Shown in pieces: positions 56,966 through 64,000 of a stretch of DNA of 64,000 bases. A model generated the notes under the pieces. That model was not told where the DNA came from and made no database searches. It saw only the letters and a program-made list of their open reading frames with translations. The DNA comes from Paguma larvata (Eukaryota > Chordata > Mammalia > Carnivora > Viverridae): NCBI GenBank assembly GCA_030068075.1, contig CM057826.1, positions 51,541,116 to 51,605,115 on the forward strand. The letters run 5' to 3'. The position numbers and the translations under genes are program-made. Every line of letters begins with the position of its first letter. The first letter of the stretch is position 1.

Positions 56966-57710
56966 CAAAGATATTTTTAGTTTTTATTTTGGAAAATTTC
57001 AAACATGTACAAAAGTAGAAAAAATAGAATAATGAATCTGAATGTACCCATCAACCAGCTTCAGCAATTACTAACTCATGGCTAATTTTGTTTCAATGCT
57101 ATCCTCCATCCACTCCCCCGATCTAGATGATTTTGAAGCAAAACTCAGACATCAAATTATTTCATCTGTAAATAGTCAGTATGTATCACTAAAATGGAGT
57201 GTCTATTTTTAATGACGGTCACTATATCATCATCATACTTTTCAGTATTCGTATTTCAGTTTTTGTATTTCCCAGTGATCTCACATTTTTTTTAGTTAGT
57301 TTGAATCCAAATAAGAACCATACATTGCTATTGGTTGAAATGTCTTTGTTTCTTTTAATGAATAGTTTCCCTTCTCTCTTTAACCTCTCCCTTTTTCCCT
57401 GTAATTTTTTTGTTGAAATGGTGTCTTTTGTCCTGTGGTTTGCCCAAAGTCTGGATTTTGTTGATCACATCCTGCAGCATCAATTAACATGTTCCTATGT
57501 AGTCTTCATTTTGCTGACAATTGGCAGTCAGATCCAGAGCTTCATAGTTCAGATTCCATTATGTGATAAGACAACTTAGTTCAGAGGTGATACCAGGTAC
57601 TTCTATCAAGATCTGATTCTCTGTTTTTGTGGTATAACAGCCATTGCTGATCATTGCCTACATCAGTTAATTCATTAGGGATGAAAAATGGTGATATTTC
57701 ATCATCAAAA
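56966..57710 (+). repeat. Ancient interspersed repeat inserted in old L1
   Basis: TTTTATTTTGGAAAATTTCAAACATGTACAAAAGTAGAAAAAATAGAATAATGAATC (56,983-57,039), CCCATCAACCAGCTTCAGCAATTACTAACTCATGGC, TGGTTGAAATGTCTTTGTTTCTTTTAATG (57,333-57,361), GTCCTGTGGTTTGCCCAAAGTCTGGATTTTGTTGATCACATCC (57,431-57,473), CATTGCTGATCATTGCCTACATCAGTTAATTCATTAGGG (57,642-57,680) match a mammalian repeat recognised by wording. Family name not asserted. It accounts for the 126-codon frame at 57199-57579, which begins at GTG. Confidence 0.6.
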
Positions 57711-59130
57711 AATTGTCAGGGAATATTCTGTATATCCTCATCCCAATATATCAACAACACTAAATAAAATAGACTGTATTCTTGGAATATATATTGTGAA
57801 AATTGTGTCTTAAATCAGTAAGAATAATTATAATACAAGAAATTGAAAAGGTTATTAGTGAAATATCTATGTTTTAGGGACATTTTCCCAAATCTTCAAG
57901 GAACAGACAATTCCTTTGTTAAAAAGTGTTTCAGAGCACAGAAAAAATTAAAAACTTCACAGTTCATTTTATGAAGCAATAATCATTTTGATATGAAACT
58001 CAATAAGAGAATAATAAAAAAAGAAAATTATAAACCAGTTTCCCTGTGAGGATAAAAAATAATTAGCAAAATGAATCCAGCAATATATTAAAATAACTTC
58101 AAATAATAACCAATTGGAATGGATCCAGAAATGCAGAGCTGGTTGAACATCAGAAAATTATTTATACTATAAGACAAAACAGATGGATTTTCTCTCTCAC
58201 TTCAATTATTTACTATTGTTCTGAATGTTCTACTTGAGGTGGTTTAATATTTGAAGATGATATGATTGTATACCAGAGAAAAAATATTTCTACTGAAAAA
58301 CTGTATATAATAAAGAAAATAGAAATAAGTAGGTTGGAATAAACTTAATATACAAAAATCATTGCCTTTCACATTTGCAAATAACAATCACTTACAATAA
58401 TGGGATAAATACTGTAAAATTAATAGCAATAAAAATATAAAATAAGAATAAATATTATGAGAAATTCACAAGATATAAATTTAAAAAAAATTTTTAATGC
58501 TCTCGAAGAATCCAAAAAGATGAACAAATGGAAACATACCATAGTCTTAGATAGGAAGATTAAACATCATAGAAATATTACTTCTCCTTAAATTAATCTA
58601 TAAATGTTGAGCAATCTTAATTCCCAAATTTGTATGGAGCAACAGACAAGCAAAATTACCCAGGGAAAAAATATCTGAGGAAGAAAATCAGAATATTAAA
58701 AGGTACTAGCCCCAAAAGACATTAAAACATCATAAAGCCACAACAATTAAAGCAGTGTGATAGCAGCACACTAAAGATATAATCAATGCAGTACAATAGA
58801 AATTACTGAAATGGACCCAAATGCATATAAAAAATTAGCATCTCAAATCAGTAAGAGAAGATGGCTTATGCACCGACAACTAGATGGCCATTTGGAAAGC
58901 TGGATCCATCTTATCCCTTAAAAAATTCCAAACAAAGATGAAGGGTTTTATGAAACATAAAAGTGTTAGACGAAACAATCTTCAAAAACTTTCAGAATCT
59001 CAGATTGGGGAAGATATTTCAAACAGTGACACATCTCAAAGAAAACCTCGATAAAAGACCAACTAAGCAAAGATGATTACAACTAATATTATAAATAATG
59101 TCTAAATATCTACCAAATGTGTGAAATATA
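57711..59130 (+). mobile_element. Old L1 ORF2, degenerate
   Basis: TATAAACCAGTTTCCCTGTGAGG (58,030-58,052), ATTGGAATGGATCCAGAAATGCAGAGCTGGTTGAACATC near 58,113-58,151, GAAGATGATATGATTGTATACC (58,253-58,274; the polymerase-site region), GTGTGATAGCAGCACACTAAAG near 58,755 and GAAATGGACCCAAATGCATATAAA near 58,807 are in ORF2 order. No frame survives; the 3' UTR is missing. Confidence 0.75.
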
Positions 59131-59278
59131 GGGGAAGTCCAGCCTTAGTATGTGTTCCTCTTCTGTAACACCTTTGTCAAAACAATGTGCTAATTATCTT
59201 TGCCACACTGATAGATGAAAAATAATACTTCCAGATAATTTAAGCTCATGCTATATGTTTTTAATTTAAACACTCTGT

Positions 59279-59356
59279 TGTTGGGAGCCGGAGGCCTTGA
59301 GAGATGTTGAGAGCCAGAGGCCTTGAGCAGTGTTGGGAGCCGGAGGCCTTGAGCGC
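59279..59356. repeat. Three 26-bp tandem units at the LTR 5' end
   Basis: Units at 59,279-59,304, 59,305-59,330 and 59,331-59,356, each TGTTGRGAGCCRGAGGCCTTGAG plus three variable bases. The first unit begins exactly at the LTR's terminal TG. Confidence 0.97.
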
Positions 59357-59697
59357 AGCCTTTGTCCTGGAGTCGGGACCGCAGCCAGGTCGTGCGGGGA
59401 GGTTCAGAATGTTTTTGTAAAGTTGGATATAGCAAAATACAGTTTGCTTAGATAGCTGTCACGAGTGCTTCTAGTCAATGTCACACTGAGCTTTTATCTC
59501 CTGAGAACTTGGGAGAGGAGATGTGCCTCGCACGTACACCACCGTCAGATTGTGGATAAATACCCGAGTGAAAATAAACTAGGGGCTGGTGACGTTTGGG
59601 AGCGCCAGCCCTCCCTTAACAACTGTGCCTTGTGTATCAGTTCATCCTCACCCCCCTATCAGGAACCGTTCGATTCTGTGACGGCTGGTCCGCTGCA
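59279..59697 (+). mobile_element. Solo LTR, class II (ERVK/IAP-like), 419 bp
   Basis: Starts TGTTGGGAGCC, ends CCGCTGCA, and is flanked by the exact 6-mer CTCTGT (59,273-59,278 and 59,698-59,703). TG...CA ends, a 6-bp duplication and a TGTTGGGAGCC start are as in IAP/betaretrovirus-like LTRs. AATAAA is at 59,573-59,578, leaving about 120 bp of R/U5. It is clearly more GC-rich than its surroundings and contains several CpGs. The frame at 59465-59842 straddles the LTR boundary and is not a gene. No gag, pol or env adjoins, so the provirus was probably lost by LTR-LTR recombination. Confidence 0.87.
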
Positions 59698-59764
59698 CTC
59701 TGTATTTAAGAAAAAAACACTACTTTTCTTATTTTCTACCGGAGGTGGATACAAAGCTTTGGTG

Positions 59765-59990
59765 ACATTGGAAATATCTTCAAAACTGGAATCAAACTGG
59801 GCTGGGTCCAAAACGCTGCCCGACCACTTCTTCAATGTATAATTGCATAAATTACTTAATGTTACCGAGCTTGAGCTCCTCCATCTGTGAAAAAGCGCTA
59901 GTAATATCTACTTCATGAGATTCTTGTTAGAAAGAAAATGAGACAACCCTGTGAAACCATGAGCACGCAGTAGGGATTTGACAGGCAGTT
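59765..59990 (+). mobile_element. MIR SINE
   Basis: AACTGGAATCAAACTGGGCTGGGTCC, CATAAATTACTTAATGTTACCGAGCTTGAGCTCCTCCATCTGTGAAAAAGCG (59,846-59,897), GTAATATCTACTTCATGAGATTCTTGTTAG, AGTAGGGATTTGACAGG. MIR order with a diverged core. Confidence 0.75.
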
Positions 59991-62004
59991 ACCTTTTTTA
60001 CTCTCTCCTTTCCTTGCCCTCACACGTAGGGCAGTTACATTTCTTCAGAGGGCAAGCTGATCTGGATGGGAAGGAGGCACCTTAAAAACACCTGAGCCTT
60101 CCACAGTGTTCTAAAGGAAAAGGAGCAGAGGAAAGAGCTAAGAGAACCATTCATTTTACAAATGGTAAAACTGAGGCCCTTAGGAACATTTCTAGAGGAA
60201 TCTCAGAAAGACATAAATAAATGATGACAATATCCTCCCATCCTCCAGAAATTGTCAAAACTATAGTCATTACAAAAATCTTAAACTCCAAACTCGAACA
60301 AGGCTTTTGGCTGGTTTTTCCATGTCCTATAAAATCCCAATAATCCAGTCTCCTCCATAAACCATCCAAGGTAGCAGTCCAGAGTTAAAAAACAAAAGCA
60401 AAAAACAAAAACACTTTTTTTTTCCCTAGACTATGTCCTTTCTAGAACTGCATAAACAACTTTGTAAGAGTTACACTGAGAATGCCTCTTGGACATAGCA
60501 CAACGGCTCCACCTTCAGCTCTCAGACTGAAGAGGATTTTTGCAAAAATGCTGCTGTCTGAGTCCTCAGAAAGCACATCTGAAATATAATCTCTTCTCAT
60601 AAAATTTAAACCACATAATCTTTCACTTTTAAATATTGCAGTCCAGAATATTTACCCACTGTCCATAGGCTAAATGAAAGGTAAGAGTCTCAAGGTGAGC
60701 TATACTGATATTAAATAGACAAGATAAAAAATGTATTAAATTTTCTTTAAATTCTTCAGGATACATGCCTTGATGTCATGTTCTCTACAGTTACAGCAGA
60801 GTCTGATAAGCTCTTTCAATCAAATTCTCCTATGGTTTTACTCCATTAGATTTATAGTCTTACAATAGAAGAAAAGGCTAATTCTTGTCTGCCCAGCAGG
60901 ATGATTCATAAATTACCAGCAATTTTTGAATATCCCCCTAAATACATGCCAATTTTTGGAGGATAATTTTGAAACAAAATAAAATTCTATGAAGGGGCAT
61001 TAGTTGGGCCTTCAAGACTGATGTCTGTCAACAAGTAGTGGTAAGGAATATTAGTTTATTTAAAAAGCAAATGACCAAAAGATAATTCCATAGGATAAAA
61101 CTCTCAAATCTAGGTAGAATTCTAAAGCAGTTTATATAACTATCTAAAGAGTGGACAAATATTTCTTCCATCACATATTTTATGGCAATCTATTAAAGAA
61201 AAGTAACAAAATGCCCATTTTTTGCAAATTGTAGCATGTAAGAGCGAATTAGTCACTTTTCTACATTAAAAGATATCAGTAGATGTCAATTATAAGTAAA
61301 TATATACATAGGCACTGAATCTTTCAAAATCCAATCATAAGAGTATATTTGTTCCTAATTTTCTCCCTACTGTTTTCTTCCTGGATCAACCAAATTTCAG
61401 TCAGTCTCAGTGGAAAGAAGTGATAGACATTTAGGGTTACTGAAATGTGTTTAGGTAAAGACAACCAGAAAATTAAATGTATTTGTTATATCCTAGAAAG
61501 TTTCTACTACCTGCCTTCTAATGATGTCTGGAAGTCTTATCTTTTTGCCTTTGGATTGTTTACAAGCCTATAAGCAGTAGTTGCTACAGGGAAATGTGAG
61601 TTTTGTGTGTCTCAAAGACCCTGAAATGAGATCATCCCACCACCACCCACCAGAGCAAGGACCGAAACCAAGTCCGAACTTCTGTTTTGTTAAAACTCAA
61701 AGTGTCCAAGTCCTTGCCCACCTAAAATTCGTTTGTAATAGTCAACAGTTGAAATTTGTAGGGCAATTTCTATGTGCACACCTTCCTGGTAAATATTCTT
61801 AAAATGTTTTCTAATCATTGTAAAGATCTAAGGACTCAGTTTTCTTATTATCCTTCCTTCTGTCATTGAGAAAACCAAACCTTAAAGAAATTAGATAAAA
61901 CCAGAGTGGTGTAGATGGACCAGAAGCCCAAATTCTTAATCCTTCTGCTCTCTACACTTATTATTCCCAGAAACATTCACAATAACCTTGTATGTAAATG
62001 GGTG
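59991..62004. other. 2 kb with no gene; short MIR trace only
   Basis: A minus-strand MIR/L2 core lies at 60,145-60,185 (CCATTCATTTTACAAATGGTAAAACTGAGGCCC). The rest, including the frames at 60151-60369 and 61581-61802, is unassigned and without domains. Confidence 0.4.
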
Positions 62005-62160
62005 TCCAATTCAATTCAACGAATATTTTTTGAGCCGTTTCTATTTGACAGACATTATGGCTGATGAAAACGAAGCACAGAAATGATAAGGGACTTGCCT
62101 AAGATCTCAGAGTCAATTCACAAGTGCTAAGGGTAGAATTCATACACTGAAACTAGAACT
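62005..62160 (-). mobile_element. MIR/L2 fragment, minus strand
   Basis: AATTCAATTCAACGAATATTTTTTGAGCC, CAGAAATGATAAGGGACTTGCCTAAGATCTCAGAGTC (62,079-62,115) and AAGGGTAGAATTCATAC are the reverse order of L2/MIR. Confidence 0.65.
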
Positions 62161-62164
62161 CATC

Positions 62165-62380
62165 CTCTGGAATCAGACATGTACGTATTCAAATCCTGGC
62201 ATCAGTGCATGCTAGCTATGTAACTGAGCTCAAGTTACCCATTTCTAAGCTGTGGTTTTCTCTATAAATGAGTTGGGAATAATAATAGTTGCCCAAGCTG
62301 CTAAGAGTATTAAAACTACTATATAAAACGAATCTAGTATAACGCATATGTGCAAGTAGTAACAGTTTTCATTCCAGGGT
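62165..62380 (+). mobile_element. MIR SINE
   Basis: CTGGAATCAGACATGTACGTATTCAAATCCTGGCATC, GCTAGCTATGTAACTGAGCTCAAGTTACCC (62,210-62,239), ATAAATGAGTTGGGAATAATAATAG (62,264-62,288), GCAAGTAGTAACAGTTTTCATT. MIR in full order. Confidence 0.85.
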
Positions 62381-62565
62381 CTCTTTGGACAGTGAAAAAT
62401 TGTCCCAGGTCATCTCAATATTTAGTGACCTTGGTTTTTCTGCTTGCCCCAAACATGAGAAATTTACCATCCTAGAAGAATGAACCTCGACCATGGTTCT
62501 TCCCAACTATCTAATAGAAATTATGCAGAAAGACAATAAATGACTAACTTCCCTTGCTCTGGCTA

Positions 62566-62642
62566 CTCTCCTCCTCCTGCTTCTCCTACTTCTCTCCCTC
62601 CTCCACCATCTCCCCCTCCTCCTCCTTTTCTCTCTCTCTCAG

Positions 62643-62699
<57 letters not shown>

Positions 62700-62705
62700 C
62701 ATACA
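62566..62705. repeat. Polypyrimidine tract and (CT)n(CA)n compound microsatellite
   Basis: CTCCTCCTCCTGCTTCTCC-rich tract (62,566-62,630), CT repeat with one AG interruption (62,631-62,661), then about 20 CA units with a CG and a TA interruption. The overlapping open frames here on both strands are composition artefacts. Confidence 0.96.
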
Positions 62706-64000
62706 CAGTGTCCCACCTGCACGTGGAATCATTAATAAGATTAAAGTGTTTCACTCAATAAAAATAAGACAATAAATACAAACTCTACAGAAAGATGCTT
62801 GATTCAAATGTTCCTTTCTTTTTGATGATAGAATAATATCTAACAATGATAAATAACTATCATTTGGCTAATTATTTCAATTGAAAAAAAATGGAAGTCA
62901 TAATGCCTTTTTTTTTAAAGCCCTCTCCTCTCTGGCTTTGTGTCAGATTTGAAAGATAGCCACACCTACATAGGACCTTTTATGAAATAAGAAAAAAAAA
63001 ATCCAGGTGTTATCAGTAAGATTTTCATTACCGAGACAATATTAAGGAAAGGCTTTTCATTCCTCAAATCCCTCACCAAGACCATTCTTTAGCAGAAAAG
63101 TTCTGGATTACATTAAAAAGGCAATTCCTCCTGACACTGTAGTTCATCCAATTTTAGAGCCAGAGGACACAAAAGAGACTGTATAGCTACCACAGAACCT
63201 AGATCATACAGAACCTGCCCAGTTTTCGTTTCCTCTTTTCTGAGAATTTATTCCCACCAAACACTGCAGTAGACCTTTCAGCCATGTTTGTAAAAAATGA
63301 TTCTTCCCTAATAAAATAGGTATTCTTGAACCAAGGTGGGAAATCAGATTAGACTTGAGCCTCAAACATGCTAATAAGCCTCCGGAGTTGAACTAGAAGC
63401 AAGAGAAGCTGTCTTTTATCATGTGCATACCAACCCTGAGAAGGGAGTCAATGGTATTGGAGGCAAAGAAAATAGAAAATTTATGAAGAGAGCACATGCA
63501 GAATGAGAAAGGGATAGGAAAAGAGGGGGAGAAATACTTTCTTCAGATCCTGACCATTTTCCAGTTCTAGGTTATAAGAAACTCATGAGTGCAAACTCCA
63601 CTTTCTCCACTTAATTTCCATGTCTACTCATGATTCTTTCTGGTCATTTCTTTAACTCTTAAGTCACAGTTTGTTTCTAGCAACAAATAATCCCTCACTA
63701 AAATATTAGACCCATGCTTTCCTCCAATGCCATTCTACAGAACAGAGAGAGACCCGGAAGGGCAAAGTTCCAGCCCATTTTCACTCACATAATTAGCAGC
63801 GCTGAACTGAGTTCTTTTGTTTGTAAACCTTCTCTCTACAATACTAATTTCCATTAATTCTCGTAAATGCTAGAATGGAAGCATGAGAAACCCAAATACC
63901 ATATTCCACAAAATCTACAATCTATCATTTGCATGACATATCAAACAAATTAACTATGACACATTGCTAAGATACCAATGATAGCAAAAGACATTCATAT
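62706..64000. other. No gene or named repeat seen
   Basis: AT-rich sequence up to the window edge; A-runs near 62,992-63,001. No exon-like frame, RNA gene or transposon recognised. Confidence 0.35.

Noticed and set aside
57199..57579. 126-codon hydrophobic frame resembling a membrane protein
   Set aside because: It starts at GTG and lies wholly within an ancient T-rich interspersed repeat; the hydrophobicity reflects T-rich codons.
13821..59697. The two 6-bp-duplication LTRs as ends of one rearranged provirus
   Set aside because: Their sequences and lengths differ and each has its own target duplication, so they are independent insertions.
59465..59842. 125-codon frame near the solo LTR
   Set aside because: It straddles the LTR 3' boundary and target duplication, so it cannot be an old coding unit, and no domain is visible.
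1..64000. Nuclear mitochondrial insertion, processed pseudogene or rRNA fragment
   Set aside because: I looked for mitochondrial coding text, intronless gene copies with poly(A) tails and rRNA-like GC-rich blocks and recognised none. A database search would be more sensitive.

Overview
The window is non-coding nuclear DNA from a carnivore, most likely a felid. The strongest species marker is a tRNA-derived SINE present in 13 recognisable copies. Its head (GGGGCGCCTGGGTGGCTCAG), CT-rich middle and AATAAA-rich tail match the felid/feliform SINEC (CAN SINE) family and not the dog version. The young L1 3' ends are also of carnivore type. The sequence is AT-rich, and I found no exon, coding gene, tRNA gene, CpG island or CRISPR array. 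The longer open reading frames are L1 ORF2 debris, simple repeats, retroviral LTR sequence, or frames that begin at non-ATG codons. The best reading is intergenic desert or a large intron.

Layout: 1-12 kb holds an old L1 3' end, two SINEs, a long degraded ancient repeat (about 1975-3640), MIR fragments and much unassigned sequence. From 11.8 to 17.4 kb there is an LTR, then a long old L1 that carries three SINEs, a 1.18-kb LTR-like insertion (itself hit by a 68-bp L1 tail) and short tandem repeats. From 17.6 to 27 kb there are more SINEs, a minus-strand truncated L1 with clear target-site duplications, and a 2.9-kb young-type L1 split by a SINE. From 27 to 40 kb there are ancient repeats, an ERV-L pol relic on the minus strand, an old L1 piece, MLT1-type LTRs and an ERV1-type LTR with a 4-bp duplication. 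From 41 to 49 kb there is a SINE-L1 composite with one shared duplication, then MIR and MER5A. From 49.3 to 53 kb one L1 is nested inside the 3' UTR of another. From 53 to 64 kb there are MER20, old L1s, a GC-rich 419-bp solo LTR whose terminal 26 bp occur three times in tandem, MIRs and a CT/CA microsatellite.

Nothing here works together as a gene system. The informative content is retrotransposon history: nested insertions, a probable template-switch chimera, solo LTRs, recurrent CA expansion at one site in L1 ORF2, and a strong plus-strand bias of L1s and SINEs. That bias would fit a host gene on the minus strand if this is an intron. Family names come from recognising sequence, not from a database search, and the boundaries of ancient repeats are approximate. 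I found no novel biological system.
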